The position numbers and the translations under genes were made by a program. From assembly GCF_000317125.1 (NCBI RefSeq), contig NC_019695.1, positions 248,001 through 312,000 on the forward strand: a stretch of DNA of 64,000 nucleotides, written 5' to 3'. The DNA is from Chroococcidiopsis thermalis PCC 7203. Its GTDB lineage: Bacteria > Cyanobacteriota > Cyanobacteriia > Cyanobacteriales > Chroococcidiopsidaceae. Below are positions 1 through 10,062 of the stretch, in pieces; the first letter of the stretch is position 1, and each line of letters starts with the position of its first letter. The notes below the pieces were generated by a model, which saw nothing but the letters and a program-made list of their open reading frames with translations, was not told where the DNA came from and ran no database searches.

Positions 1-111
1 AACAGCAGATCCATTTGGCGATCGCGGTGGCTGCGAGAATGTTTTGACCTCAGAGTTTGAGACTTGGGGAGTTTGTTTGAGGCGAGAATTTAGCATAGCA
101 GATACGTTTTC

Positions 112-240
112 GAGGGAGTAGGGAGTAGGGAGCAGGGAGTAGGGGAAAGAGAGCTGAGGGAGCGATCGGGGGCTGAGGGAACTGAGGGAGCAATTCCAGC
201 CACCAGCCACCAGCTACTAGCCACTCACCACTCACCACTA
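112..240. repeat. Mixed short tandem repeats after the pixJ-like gene
   Basis: Three runs follow each other: 7-nt units of the GGGAGTA/GGGAGCA type (about 114-145), 9-nt units of the CTGAGGGAG type (about 152-192), and 7-nt units of the CCACCAG/CCACTCA type (about 199-240). The stop codon of the receptor gene lies in the border of the last run. Units of the first two kinds recur elsewhere in the window, the second also inside cobN at the right edge. Bases 1-111 hold no gene that I can support. Confidence 0.85.
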
Positions 241-3200
241 ACTAACTTTGAATTGACTGGCGCTAGTTTGTAGTTCTTGCGCTAGCGTTGAGAGTTCCTT
301 AAATGCCGCAGATACTACAGTTGCTTCGTTGGAAGTGCGGTCGGCGATCGCGGCTACATCTGTCATTGTTGCCGTCACGACTTGCGATGTCTGAGATTGC
401 AACGCCGCAGCAGAAGCGATCGCCGCTACGAGTTCGCTAATCTGTTGGCTTACTTCCGTAATCTTGAGCAGATTTTGCCGCGTTTCATGCACGAGTACAG
501 TACCCGTCACCACTTGTTCCGTACCAGCTTCCATTGCTGCTACCACTTCATTTGTCTCTGTCTGAATATCCTTCACCAAGCTTTCAATTTCTGCGGTTGC
601 TTCTGCCGATTGCCGTGCTAGGGTTCGTACTTCGTCAGCTACCACCGCAAATCCTCGTCCTTGTTCTCCCGCGTGAGCTGCCTCAATGGAAGCATTAAGT
701 GCTAATAGGTTAGTTTGATCGGCAAATGTACCGATCAGGTTCACGACTTTGGAGATCTTCTGGGACGACTCACCCAATCGCTTCACTTTTTTCGAGGTTT
801 CTGCTACTGTTTGTCGAATTGCCATCATCCCGTCCACAGTCCGGTTCATGGCTGTATCGCCTTCTGCTACCGTTTGAGTTGCTTGCTGCACTGCTGCTTC
901 CGCTTGAGAGGCACTATTGGCTACAGCCAGAATTGAATCTGACATTTGCTGAATCCGCTCCAAAGCCGCAGTAACTGCTTCAGTTTGCCGCAGTGCTTCT
1001 TGAGATAGTTCGCCGACAGATCGCTCGTTACTCGTCGTTGTATGAGCTACTTGTTTGGCAGTGGTTTGTACTTGGGTCACGATTTTCCGCAAGCTGTTAA
1101 TTGTCGCGTTGTAGGAGTCGGCGATCGTCCCGATTTCGTCTTCGGTGACGTTGGCGCGGATTGTCAGGTCGCCTCGGCTGACGGGATCGACTTCCATTAG
1201 GAGTTCTAAAGCGCGGCGCTGTAAGAATTCTCTGGCATTCTGTTGCTGTTCCAACAAAGAAGCGCGATCGAGCGCGAGTCCTATCTGGGTAGCGACCTGC
1301 GAGAACATGGCAATTTCTTCTTGTTGCCACTTGCGGGGTGCATCGCACTGGTGAGCGATCAGTAAACCCAAGAGTTCGCCACTACGAATTACGGGAGCAA
1401 CCAAGTTTGCCTTGACTGCAAACTGTTGTAACTGAGCAATATGACAATCAGTTAAACCTGCATCGTAAATGTTTTCTGTGGCTTGTACCCGCCCTTGACG
1501 ATAGCGTTCTACATAACCTTTGGCAAAACAAGGGTCGTCAATATCTGCTCCTAAAGCTTTGGGGAAACCCTCGCCTACGGATTCAGCGATAACTCTGCCT
1601 TTCCATTGGTCGTTGAAACTATAAATAACAACGCGATCGCTATTCAGTGCTTGGCGCAGTTCTTGTACCGCAGTTGCCATAATTTCCTGCACGCCAAGTC
1701 CTTGAGTCAGCTTAATGGTGATATCTTTCACCATTGATGCTCGTTCTACCGCAGCTTGCTTTTGTTCTAGGAATGATAAGCGATTTAAGATAATTCCCAG
1801 CTGAGATGCTAGCTGTTTGAGGAAGTTAATTTCTTCTTGTTGCCATGTGTGGGTTTGTTCGCAGTGATGGGCAATTAATAAACCAAATAACTGGTCGTTT
1901 TTCAAGATTGGCGTAACTAAATTGGCTTTAATTTGTAATCGTTCCATTAAACGCAGGTGTTCTGGATGGAAACCCGCCGCCATGACGTTACTAGTAGGAA
2001 CGACGCGACCGCGCCTGTATTCTTCCAATAGTTGTTCGCTAATACAAGCATCGTCAACATTGTTATCGAAAGCGCGCGGCAAGCCAGGTAACACTGATTC
2101 AGCCGCAATATAACCACTCCCATTGGGATTAAAGCGATAGACGACGACTCGATCCGCTTGTAAAAGTTCTCTGGCTCCTTGCACTGCTTGGCTGAAGACA
2201 GTTTCTAAATCTTCCGAACCACCATCGCGGGCAGAGGCAATTTCGGAGAGAAAGTTAGCTTGTTGAGTTTGGGTAGTTTGATTTTGGAGAAGTTGTTGTA
2301 ACTGACTTGCCATCTGGTTGATGTTGGTTCCCAGTGTTGCTAGTTCGTCTTCTCCCTTTATAGCAATGCGGGTGTCTAACTCTCCCAGACCCAATTTCTC
2401 TACGGCATCTGCCGCATCTAAAATAGGACGAGTCACGCGGTTAACCATATAAGCAGCGATCGCGCTGACCAAAAATGCCACGATTGCCGTACCAACAGCA
2501 AAAGTTAACAATATCCCTTGTTGGGCAGCGAATGCTTGAGCTGACTCTCGAGCGATCGCAGTACTCCAACCTAAATCTGGGATTTCCTCTACTTTTGGTA
2601 AAGGAGCATATGTCAAAATGTGTTCTTCTTGGTGAGTGGCATGTATATCAGTTGTTGCTGCACTCACATGCGCTGCTTGCATTTGTTGCAATTTTGGAAA
2701 AACCAATTTAGCTTCTTTTCCTAGCTCGGCAGCATCTTGAGAACCCAAAATTTTTGCGTTAGCATCAATTACAAAAAATTCTTGTTCGCTCGTACCATGT
2801 TTTTCTAGCAATTTGCTTACTGCTTCTGCGGGAATTTTAGCGCGCACCACACCAATAATTTGGTTAGTCTGAGAATCTCTCACAGGTGCGGCGACATTGA
2901 AACTTAATGTTCCTGCTGTTTTAGCGATCGCTGGTTGACTAATGACAGGGCGACCAGTTTTCAGCGCTTGCTGAAAGTATTCCGCATCTTTGTGATTGGC
3001 AATTAGTTTACCTTTAGATTGCACCACAGTATCGCCATTGAGATCGAACATAGCAATGCTGTTATACACTTTGTAAGCATTGATATATCGATCTAGTAAG
3101 TTCTGCTTTTCTTGGGGCGTTGTGATTGCTACTACTTTAGGATTTGCTAGGATGGGTAAATTTGCTAGCACTTGAATATCGCCATACCGCTCAATCATGA

Positions 3201-3552
3201 AACTTGATAGTTCTTTACTCAGAGCGTCGTTTCTTGATACCTGACTTTCCGTAACATCTTTATGTAATTGTTGATTGGTGAAGAAATAAGCAGTTGCCCC
3301 AATTACCATTACAGGAATCGTACTCAGGGCAACTGCTACTGCTGTGGCTTTGAACCTTAAACTGCGTCCTTTTTTGTGAGATTGGCGTGGTTGTTTGTTC
3401 GGCTCCAGATCGCTATGATTTTGACTAAAGTTTTGCCGACCTTCAATTTCAGACATTGGCTGCTCTTCAAATGCCGTATCGTCATGAAAAGGCTCGTTGT
3501 AGTTACCTTTATGAGTATTTTTAGCTGAGTTTGGTTGGGAAGGAGAGTTCAT
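238..3552 (-). CDS. pixJ: Methyl-accepting phototaxis/chemotaxis receptor with two GAF domains (PixJ/TaxD1-like)
   Basis: Inner-membrane taxis receptor of 1104 residues. Visible order: hydrophilic N-terminus, TM1 about 68-91, extracytoplasmic Cache-like sensor 92-345, TM2 about 346-370, HAMP 371-425, GAF1 about 445-590, GAF2 about 615-765, a second HAMP-like stretch near 785-840, and a C-terminal MCP signalling domain whose hairpin tip ([20 protein letters not shown]) lies near 943-962. GAF2 has both a DPCF motif (C675) and a CH pair (C703-H704), the two cysteines of DXCF-type cyanobacteriochromes. GAF1 has DACI and EH at the matching places and probably binds no bilin. It is the last gene of a minus-strand operon with CheW- and CheY-like partners. 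PilJ-type control of type IV pilus motility is the expected role. Bilin binding is inferred. Confidence 0.85.
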   Translation of the reverse strand: MNSPSQPNSAKNTHKGNYNEPFHDDTAFEEQPMSEIEGRQNFSQNHSDLEPNKQPRQSHKKGRSLRFKATAVAVALSTIPVMVIGATAYFFTNQQLHKDVTESQVSRNDALSKELSSFMIERYGDIQVLANLPILANPKVVAITTPQEKQNLLDRYINAYKVYNSIAMFDLNGDTVVQSKGKLIANHKDAEYFQQALKTGRPVISQPAIAKTAGTLSFNVAAPVRDSQTNQIIGVVRAKIPAEAVSKLLEKHGTSEQEFFVIDANAKILGSQDAAELGKEAKLVFPKLQQMQAAHVSAATTDIHATHQEEHILTYAPLPKVEEIPDLGWSTAIARESAQAFAAQQGILLTFAVGTAIVAFLVSAIAAYMVNRVTRPILDAADAVEKLGLGELDTRIAIKGEDELATLGTNINQMASQLQQLLQNQTTQTQQANFLSEIASARDGGSEDLETVFSQAVQGARELLQADRVVVYRFNPNGSGYIAAESVLPGLPRAFDNNVDDACISEQLLEEYRRGRVVPTSNVMAAGFHPEHLRLMERLQIKANLVTPILKNDQLFGLLIAHHCEQTHTWQQEEINFLKQLASQLGIILNRLSFLEQKQAAVERASMVKDITIKLTQGLGVQEIMATAVQELRQALNSDRVVIYSFNDQWKGRVIAESVGEGFPKALGADIDDPCFAKGYVERYRQGRVQATENIYDAGLTDCHIAQLQQFAVKANLVAPVIRSGELLGLLIAHQCDAPRKWQQEEIAMFSQVATQIGLALDRASLLEQQQNAREFLQRRALELLMEVDPVSRGDLTIRANVTEDEIGTIADSYNATINSLRKIVTQVQTTAKQVAHTTTSNERSVGELSQEALRQTEAVTAALERIQQMSDSILAVANSASQAEAAVQQATQTVAEGDTAMNRTVDGMMAIRQTVAETSKKVKRLGESSQKISKVVNLIGTFADQTNLLALNASIEAAHAGEQGRGFAVVADEVRTLARQSAEATAEIESLVKDIQTETNEVVAAMEAGTEQVVTGTVLVHETRQNLLKITEVSQQISELVAAIASAAALQSQTSQVVTATMTDVAAIADRTSNEATVVSAAFKELSTLAQELQTSASQFKVS

Positions 3553-3644
3553 AGTTTAAGTCGTTAACTTAGAAATCAGTGGCGAGACGGAAACTTTCAT
3601 CTGCAAGTTCGGTAATGATGCCAGATGAAATTAGCTCAAGCATT

Positions 3645-4223
3645 TCAACTAGCCTCGGTTTTTGACTGAGGCATTCCAGCGATGATGGAGTCGCCATCTA
3701 ACACCACCAAGATTTCGCCATTCGGTTTGGGAAAATAACCACGCAAATACGGCACTAACTCAGGGGTGACAGCAGACGCGGGAGGAGATTGAATGTTATC
3801 GGGGTTGCACCATTCCATGTCTTCCACCTGATTCACTAATAATCCCAGCACTTTTTTACCTGTTTTGCGATCGCTTTGTCTTTCAGCAACCTGCTGAGTG
3901 CTGTGAATTACCACTGCTGTGTAACTAGAGCGACTAGTTCCTTGTTGGTATAGGGGAGCCTGTCCGATCTTGTGACCGAGATCGACAATCCACAAAATCT
4001 CGCCTCGCCAGTTATAAACACCCATGACCCAAGCGGGTAAATGGGGAATAGGTACAATTTGAGCAGTGGGTACGGTCAGTACTTCTGCGATTTGGGCTAG
4101 TGGCAATATGGCAGTCGTATCTGGTGGCAAATGCAATCGCAAAAACTGCTGTTTTAAGCCAGCAGCTTCTTCTGCATTTGGATTTCCTGCTACTACACCC
4201 CTGGTTGTAAATTCCGATATCAT
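3645..4223 (-). CDS. pixI: CheW-like adaptor protein (PixI-like)
   Basis: Cytoplasmic coupling protein of 192 residues that would bridge the receptor to a CheA-type kinase. The CheW fold spans about residues 25-180 and includes the segment MGVYNWRGEILWIVDLG, the typical CheW stretch (normally VRGxxxPVxDL). It lies between a CheY-like gene and the receptor gene on the same strand, with gaps of about 60-90 nt, which supports one operon. It is slightly longer than classical CheW, as is common for the cyanobacterial PixI/PilI group. Calling it PixI rather than PilI rests on the gene order and the GAF-type receptor. Confidence 0.8.
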   Translation of the reverse strand: MISEFTTRGVVAGNPNAEEAAGLKQQFLRLHLPPDTTAILPLAQIAEVLTVPTAQIVPIPHLPAWVMGVYNWRGEILWIVDLGHKIGQAPLYQQGTSRSSYTAVVIHSTQQVAERQSDRKTGKKVLGLLVNQVEDMEWCNPDNIQSPPASAVTPELVPYLRGYFPKPNGEILVVLDGDSIIAGMPQSKTEAS

Positions 4224-4285
4224 GACCGCTCTCCTAGCAGTTCTTGGCTAGCAAATGTGCCAAGCAATCGTTATATTAATTCCAA

Positions 4286-4648
4286 TCATTTCAACAGTTG
4301 CTTGACAGTTTGCAGTAGTTTTTCTTGATCGATAGGTTTGGTAATATAAGCATCTGCACCTTGCTTCATGCCCCAGAATTTGTCCATTTCGCTACCTTTT
4401 GTAGAACACATGACAACAGGAATCATGCTCGTTCCTGCTTCTGATTTGAGATCGCGACAAAGTTCAAAACCGCTCCGACCTGGTAGCACGACATCCAAAA
4501 TAATTACGTCTGGTTTTTGACTGCTAATTTTAACTAAAGCTTCTTCTCCGCTGGTTGCTGTTTGAACGCTTAAACCGCCGCGTTGTAAGCAACTAGTGAT
4601 GACTTGCATTTCTGTCATTGAGTCATCGACGACTAAAACTGTACTCAT
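4286..4648 (-). CDS. pixH: CheY-like single-domain response regulator (PixH-like)
   Basis: A lone REC domain of 120 residues. The acidic pocket D8-D9, the phospho-acceptor D52 (in IILDVVLPG) and K104 (in YITKPID) are all present, so phosphotransfer should work. The ORF stays open upstream to 4678, but the start at 4648 (MSTVLVVDD) gives a standard REC N-terminus and is preferred. It follows the PATAN-REC regulator and precedes the CheW-like gene. In cyanobacterial pix/pil operons this protein tunes or competes for phosphoryl flow from the CheA-like kinase to control pilus extension and retraction. Confidence 0.88.
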   Translation of the reverse strand: MSTVLVVDDSMTEMQVITSCLQRGGLSVQTATSGEEALVKISSQKPDVIILDVVLPGRSGFELCRDLKSEAGTSMIPVVMCSTKGSEMDKFWGMKQGADAYITKPIDQEKLLQTVKQLLK

Positions 4649-4755
4649 GGCTTCAACCTCTAGAACAAATGAAAACAAACTAGTATTTAGATCGATTACA
4701 AGCGATCGGATTTAAGGCAGTGCAAACGAGGACAGCTACATCATAATGAGTCATT

Positions 4756-5934
4756 TTAAAGATCTTCTACTAAAGAATTACTGTTAAGATGTTTAGACGT
4801 TACCGACAAAACTGTTTCTGCATCTACTGGCTTACTCAGAAAATCTGAAGCCCCGACAATTTTGGCACGAACTCGATCGATAATGCCATCATTACCAGTG
4901 AGGATAATAATGGGAGTGATACGGAAAGCAGAAACTTTACGTAACTGGCTGCAAATTTCATATCCATTGGTATTTGGCATGACTAAATCTAAAAAAATTA
5001 AGTCTGGTTTGCGGCTCAACAAACCAGCGATCGCGCGGAGAGAATCTTGAACGGCAAAAAATCTGTAGCCGTTGGCTGTCAAAATTTGTTCCATGCTTTG
5101 ACAGACTAACGGGCTATCATCTACGCAAGCAATGAGCGGTCCTTTGCCAGAAGGTGTAGATGGCGGCGTTGTGGCTGGCGCTGCTGGAGCGACTGGCGGT
5201 GCTAAATCTGGAATATCAATCAGTTCGACTAAACCTGCTTGAATGTAAGGTAGCAAAGAACAAACGACATCTTTGGCATCCCGATTCATGACTACTGATA
5301 GATCTCGCAATGTCCGCTGTCCGTCTAGCAGTTTAGTTAGATTTTGATAAACAGCAGGCGATACTTGTTCCTGAAGCTGTTCTGGTTGGTTAATAACTGC
5401 GGCTTTATTTGGCGAGCGATCGGCAACTTTTGCTTTTTGCCAGAGCTGCCAAACTTGTTGTACTTCTGATAATAATTGCCCTGGATCGAGTAGTGCTAAT
5501 TGTGGTAATGCAATGTTATCTGTCTTGCTCTGATATGTTACGTGCATGGCTTGAGTGATATCAAACATGACTTCAGAGACAATCGCCGCGATCGTTTTTC
5601 CTGCTTGCTCTCTGGTAATTTGCTGTTTCTCTATTCCTGCATTGAGCAAGTGGCATTCCCAGCAATTATCTGAGCTATTTAAAGCGTTAGAGAGAACGGC
5701 AGATAGCTTTAACTGTTGAATATCGACTTGCGGACAATGCGATTTTAAAGCTCTATACCAACGTCTAACGGTATGATTTCCCCCAGAGGCGTATAAAATT
5801 CTTCCTAGAAATAGATAAATAATCCACTCTTGTCCTACAGAGCTTTTTAGTAATAATTGCCCGCTGAACCTCTCTTGTTTTAAAGTATTAAGATGACTGA
5901 CAAAATCATGGCTTGCTATCGGTTCTGTCATCAT
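4756..5934 (-). CDS. pixG: PATAN-domain response regulator (PixG/PilG/PatA family)
   Basis: 392 residues: an N-terminal PATAN/DUF4388 region (about 1-240), a proline/alanine/threonine-rich linker (about 244-262) and a C-terminal REC domain (265-390) with D272-D273, phospho-acceptor D316 (LIFLDLVMP) and K368. This architecture is specific to the cyanobacterial PatA family, whose members relay CheA-like kinase signals to the type IV pilus machinery. It is the first gene of the operon, and the roughly 880 bp upstream region would carry the promoter. Two adjacent ATG codons occur at the start; either could be used. Confidence 0.85.
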   Translation of the reverse strand: MMTEPIASHDFVSHLNTLKQERFSGQLLLKSSVGQEWIIYLFLGRILYASGGNHTVRRWYRALKSHCPQVDIQQLKLSAVLSNALNSSDNCWECHLLNAGIEKQQITREQAGKTIAAIVSEVMFDITQAMHVTYQSKTDNIALPQLALLDPGQLLSEVQQVWQLWQKAKVADRSPNKAAVINQPEQLQEQVSPAVYQNLTKLLDGQRTLRDLSVVMNRDAKDVVCSLLPYIQAGLVELIDIPDLAPPVAPAAPATTPPSTPSGKGPLIACVDDSPLVCQSMEQILTANGYRFFAVQDSLRAIAGLLSRKPDLIFLDLVMPNTNGYEICSQLRKVSAFRITPIIILTGNDGIIDRVRAKIVGASDFLSKPVDAETVLSVTSKHLNSNSLVEDL

Positions 5935-6815
5935 AAGATAATTTATTGACTTACAAAAATTTTGCGATCGTTGTCAAGTTCGGAATCTCAATAGAAAATC
6001 GTAGTTTATTCAAAATGTAGTAATAATATGAAAAAACTTTCAAATTTAAAAAATAATGAGTAAATTTACTCTGTTGTTTGACTTTCTGTTAAGCTCAGAT
6101 GTGAAAGCAAAAAAGAAAAACGATCGGTAATAAAGCTAATTAAACTCCCGTCATAATGTAGCCTCGATCATGACATTAGCTCAAAGTAGCAAGTAACCGT
6201 ATGAATACTGAATTTATCGAGCCGAAATAGCATCACGTACGTGTTCTCATTGGCTTTTTAGCTGCATAAAAGGTATTGATCTAGTAATAGAAGTTCGCAA
6301 AGAGGAGTTTTTTTGTAGTTTGCCGATCGAACTCGTACTAGTCTCAGTTAAAGTTGCAAGTTGGCGATCGCGTCTCAAACCGCTGCTCAAAAATGAAGGA
6401 GCAGCAACAGAGTTGCGATCGAACAACTATTCAGGTAGGGTGTGAGTAGAGCTATGAGGAGAGTGCTTTTGTGGCTGCGATCGCATGACAGCAGAAGCTT
6501 GAGAAACAGCATGAGTGAGGGTTCGACGCTATTTAGCCGCGCCTGCAAGTCTGGAGCGTCGAATTAAACACTTCCAATCGTGCTATTTACAAGGTCAGAA
6601 AGTTTACAAACTTAGCTTTGGTTCGACAACTTCTTTACTAAGTTTTTATATACCATAAAGTATATTTACTGTGTCTTTACACTATATAAGCAATCTGCAT
6701 ACTACTATTGTTACGCAGATGGTTAATTTATACTTGTTTATAAAATTAGCAAAACAGTGACAAAGCAATCGATTGGAAAGACAAGAGGAAACCTGCAAAG
6801 TTTTGAGGTGCTTGC
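5935..6815. other. Divergent intergenic region between the taxis operon and the polysaccharide locus
   Basis: No convincing gene. It must hold the promoters for the minus-strand taxis operon and for the plus-strand sugar genes. A perfect 9-bp inverted repeat, TTCGACGCT / AGCGTCGAA, lies at 6522-6530 and 6555-6563 around a 24-nt loop. A 10-bp palindrome, CACGTACGTG, lies at 6234-6243. The last 200 bp before 6816 are AT-rich. I cannot fix a promoter from sequence alone. Confidence 0.6.
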
Positions 6816-7589
6816 ATGAAAGCAGTCATACTGGCTGGAGGGCTTGGGACTCGTCTGAGTGAGGAAACCACCGTCAAACCAAAGCCGATGGTGGAGATTG
6901 GTGGCAGACCGATCTTGTGGCACATTATGAAAATTTACTCTGCCTCTGGTATTAATGATTTTATTATCTGTTGCGGTTACAAAGGATACTTAATCAAGGA
7001 ATACTTTGCTAACTATTTTTTGCATATGTCAGACGTAACGTTTGACATGCGTTTTAATCAAATGAACGTTCACTGTGGTTATGCCGAGCCTTGGCGAGTC
7101 ACTCTAGTAGATACGGGTGATAAAACCATGACTGGTGGAAGACTCAAGCGCGTTAGAGAACATATTGGTAATGAAACTTTCTGCTTCACCTACGGCGACG
7201 GCGTGAGTAGCGTAAATATCAAAGAGATAGTCAAATTTCACAAAGAGCAAAATACTTTAGCAACTCTAACCGCCAGCCAACCACCGGGACGCTTTGGTGC
7301 GATTCATCTGGAAGGAGATCAGACCAAGATTACTAGCTTTCGAGAAAAACCAGATGGCGATGGAGCATGGGTCAATAGTGGTTTCTTTGTTCTAGAACCA
7401 GAAACGATTGACTTGATTGAAGATGATAATACAGTTTGGGAACAAGAACCATTACAAAAACTGGCGCAGATGGATGAACTATCAGCCTACAAGCACCCTG
7501 GTTTTTGGCAACCGATGGATACGCTGCGAGACAAACACCTGCTTGAAGAACTTTGGAATAGTGGCAGCGCTCCTTGGAAGGTATGGTAG
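6816..7589 (+). CDS. rfbF: Glucose-1-phosphate cytidylyltransferase
   Basis: 257 residues, the normal length for RfbF. It makes CDP-glucose from CTP and glucose-1-phosphate, the entry step to CDP-linked deoxy or branched sugars. The nucleotidyltransferase signature [12 protein letters not shown] followed by [17 protein letters not shown] is at the N-terminus. [10 protein letters not shown] and GFFVLEP are also typical of the family. It opens the polysaccharide locus. The usual next enzyme, CDP-glucose 4,6-dehydratase (RfbG), is not found in the window, which is odd. Identity is near certain; the end sugar is not known. Confidence 0.92.
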   Translation: MKAVILAGGLGTRLSEETTVKPKPMVEIGGRPILWHIMKIYSASGINDFIICCGYKGYLIKEYFANYFLHMSDVTFDMRFNQMNVHCGYAEPWRVTLVDTGDKTMTGGRLKRVREHIGNETFCFTYGDGVSSVNIKEIVKFHKEQNTLATLTASQPPGRFGAIHLEGDQTKITSFREKPDGDGAWVNSGFFVLEPETIDLIEDDNTVWEQEPLQKLAQMDELSAYKHPGFWQPMDTLRDKHLLEELWNSGSAPWKVW

Positions 7590-7700
7590 GTAAGTCAAAA
7601 GTTAAGTAGGGGCGGGTTGATGTCTCAACTCTTAGGTGAACGATTGACCATCGAGCATTAAACTCGCCTTGACAAGTGTAATATTAGTCACTTCAATCGC

Positions 7701-8930
7701 ATGAATAATAATCTCACGTATGATTTCGCGATCGTTGGTGGTGGGATAGTAGGGTTGGCTACAGCCATGACGCTAGGCGATTGCTATCCCGATGCCAAAA
7801 TTCTAGTCTTAGAAAAAGAAAACGATTGGGCATCTCATCAAACTGGGAATAACAGCGGCGTTATCCACTCGGGCATTTACTACAAGCCAGGTAGCTTCAA
7901 AGCTAGATTCTGTCGAGAAGGCAGTCGCTCGATGGTAGAGTTCTGTCAGCAGCACGATATTCCTCATGAAGTTTGCGGCAAAGTCATTATTGCCACGACT
8001 ACCGCGCAACTGCCATTACTAGATAATCTTTATGAAAGAGGTATAGCTAATGGCTTGGGCGTGAGAAAGTTGAGTGCGGCAGAAGTTGCGGAATACGAAC
8101 CGCATGTCAGCTGTTTGGCAGGAATCCACGTCCCTACAACCGGAATCGTGGACTACAAAAAGGTTGCGCAGAAGTATGTCGAAATAATTCAAGCTCAGGG
8201 TGGAGAATTAAAGCTCGGTACTAAGGTAGAACGAATCCGACATACGAGCAACAGGACAGTGCTAGACACTAACTCTGGTAGCTTTGAGACAAAGTTTACG
8301 ATCAATTGTGCCGGGCTGCAAAGCGATCGCATTGCCAAAAAGAGCGGAGTCGATCCCCAAGCCAAAATCGTACCTTTTCGTGGCGAATACTACGAACTCG
8401 TACCAGAAAAACGCTACTTAGTCAAAGGCTTGATCTACCCCGTACCCAATCCGGCTTTCCCCTTCTTGGGCGTACATTTTACCCGCATGATTGATGGCAG
8501 CGTTCACGCTGGACCTAATGCAGTCTTGAGTTTCAAGCGTGAAGGCTATCACAAAACAGATTTTGACTTCAAGGATTTGGCAGAAGTGCTAACCTATCCA
8601 GCTTTTTGGAAATTAGCTGCCAAACACGCCGATGAAGGAATTAAAGAAATCGTTCGTTCTTGGAGTAAAGCTGCCTTTGTCAGGAGTCTACAACAATTGA
8701 TTCCAGAGGTGCGAGAACAAGATGTCGTGCCAACTCACGCGGGAGTGAGAGCGCAAGCACTCAAAGCTGATGGTAGTTTGGTGGATGACTTTTTACTCGT
8801 GCCAGGAAAAAATGCCATGCACGTTTGTAATGCTCCTTCTCCAGCCGCTACCTCTTCGCTAGAGATTGGGAAGGCAATTGTTGCCGCAATTTCCCAATCC
8901 CCCTCCCAGGCAAACACAGTCAAAGTATAG
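7701..8930 (+). CDS. lhgO: FAD-dependent oxidoreductase, L-2-hydroxyglutarate oxidase (LhgO) family
   Basis: 409 residues. The N-terminal dinucleotide-binding motif AIVGGGIVGLATAM is followed by VLEKE and by NSGVIHSGIYYKPGS, the hallmark of the LhgO/DAO group. Family members oxidise L-2-hydroxyglutarate to 2-oxoglutarate at the membrane. Here the gene sits between rfbF and two sugar-modifying genes, only 15 nt before the next start, so a role in an NDP-sugar oxidation or in removing a by-product is possible. That is inference from position. The family call is strong; the substrate is open. Confidence 0.85.
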   Translation: MNNNLTYDFAIVGGGIVGLATAMTLGDCYPDAKILVLEKENDWASHQTGNNSGVIHSGIYYKPGSFKARFCREGSRSMVEFCQQHDIPHEVCGKVIIATTTAQLPLLDNLYERGIANGLGVRKLSAAEVAEYEPHVSCLAGIHVPTTGIVDYKKVAQKYVEIIQAQGGELKLGTKVERIRHTSNRTVLDTNSGSFETKFTINCAGLQSDRIAKKSGVDPQAKIVPFRGEYYELVPEKRYLVKGLIYPVPNPAFPFLGVHFTRMIDGSVHAGPNAVLSFKREGYHKTDFDFKDLAEVLTYPAFWKLAAKHADEGIKEIVRSWSKAAFVRSLQQLIPEVREQDVVPTHAGVRAQALKADGSLVDDFLLVPGKNAMHVCNAPSPAATSSLEIGKAIVAAISQSPSQANTVKV

Positions 8931-8945
8931 GAAGAATAATTATAA

Positions 8946-9977
8946 ATGAAAGTATTAGTCACAGGTACAGAAGGATATTTAGGCTGTTTACTACCACCAC
9001 TATTAATCAAACGAGGACATGAAGTTCTAGGAGTAGACACCGGATTCTACAAAGTTGGCTGGTTGTACAACGGGACTGAGACGACGGCTCAAACCTTAAA
9101 TAAAGATATTCGCCACATTACTACAGAAGATTTGCAGGGTGTAGAGGCGATCGTTCATATGGCAGAATTGTCCAACGATCCTACTGGACAACTCGCACCC
9201 AATATTACTTATGACATTAACCACAAAGGTTCAGTACGGTTAGCAAATTTAGCTAAAGCTGCGGGGATTCGTCGTTTCGTGTACATGTCCTCTTGCAGCG
9301 TCTACGGTGTTGCCACCGAGGGAGATGTGACAGAGGCTTCTCCCGTGAATCCGCAAACTGCCTATGCCGAGTGTAAGGCTTTAGTAGAGCGGGATTTAAC
9401 GGCAATGGCAGATGACAACTTCTCGCCTACATTCATGAGAAATGCTACAGCATTTGGTGCTTCGCCACGGATGCGCTTTGATATCGTCCTGAACAATTTA
9501 GCTGGATTAGCATGGACGACAAAGGAAATCAAAATGACGAGTGACGGTACGCCTTGGCGACCTTTAGTACACGCACTAGATATATGTAAAGCGATTATTT
9601 GTGCCTTAGGAGCACCACGGGACATCATTCACAATCAAATCTTCAACGTTGGGGATACGGCGCACAATTACCAAGTACGAGAAATCGCCGAAATTGTAGC
9701 TGAAGCTTTTCCTGGCTGTCAGGTGAGTTTCGGGGACAGTGGATCGGATAATCGCAGTTACCGAGTCAGTTTTGAGAAGATTAACTCTACCTTACCAGGG
9801 TTTAAGTGTGAGTGGGATGCACGGCGGGGAGCAAAACAGTTATTTGAGTTGTTTAGTGGAATTCAAATGACTGCTGATGTATTTACTTCCAGAGGGTTTA
9901 CTCGCTTGAAGCAATTGGAGTATTTATTGCAAACAGGACAGTTGGATAAAGATTTCTTTTGGAATCAACCAAAATAA
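8946..9977 (+). CDS. NAD-dependent epimerase/dehydratase (extended SDR) of a nucleotide-sugar pathway
   Basis: 343 residues with the Rossmann motif VTGTEGYLG (positions 5-13) and an active-site YAECK (Y-x3-K) near 140, preceded by the SSCSVYG serine segment. This fits the extended short-chain dehydrogenases that act on UDP-, dTDP- or CDP-hexoses. The sequence does not look like RfbG (CDP-glucose 4,6-dehydratase), which has a different N-terminal motif and is longer. It could be a 4-reductase or epimerase on the CDP-sugar made by the rfbF product. It starts 15 nt after the lhgO-type gene, so they are probably co-transcribed. Confidence 0.85.
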   Translation: MKVLVTGTEGYLGCLLPPLLIKRGHEVLGVDTGFYKVGWLYNGTETTAQTLNKDIRHITTEDLQGVEAIVHMAELSNDPTGQLAPNITYDINHKGSVRLANLAKAAGIRRFVYMSSCSVYGVATEGDVTEASPVNPQTAYAECKALVERDLTAMADDNFSPTFMRNATAFGASPRMRFDIVLNNLAGLAWTTKEIKMTSDGTPWRPLVHALDICKAIICALGAPRDIIHNQIFNVGDTAHNYQVREIAEIVAEAFPGCQVSFGDSGSDNRSYRVSFEKINSTLPGFKCEWDARRGAKQLFELFSGIQMTADVFTSRGFTRLKQLEYLLQTGQLDKDFFWNQPK

Positions 9978-10062
9978 TCTTGTTTGCGCAAACTTCAGTT
10001 TCCACTCTTTGAGTGGAATTTATTTTGTAATTTAGTAGCTGAATCGTAGGAGAGATCGGATA

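Noticed and set aside
50-238. 62-codon minus-strand ORF over the left-edge repeats
   Set aside because: It is made of 7- and 9-nt repeats and has no start signal or homology; open by lack of stops in the repeat.
7605-7675. Degenerate inverted repeat (GTAGGGGCGGGTT ... AAACTCGCC) between rfbF and the oxidase gene
   Set aside because: Arms are short and imperfect; may be an old palindromic repeat but not strong enough to call.
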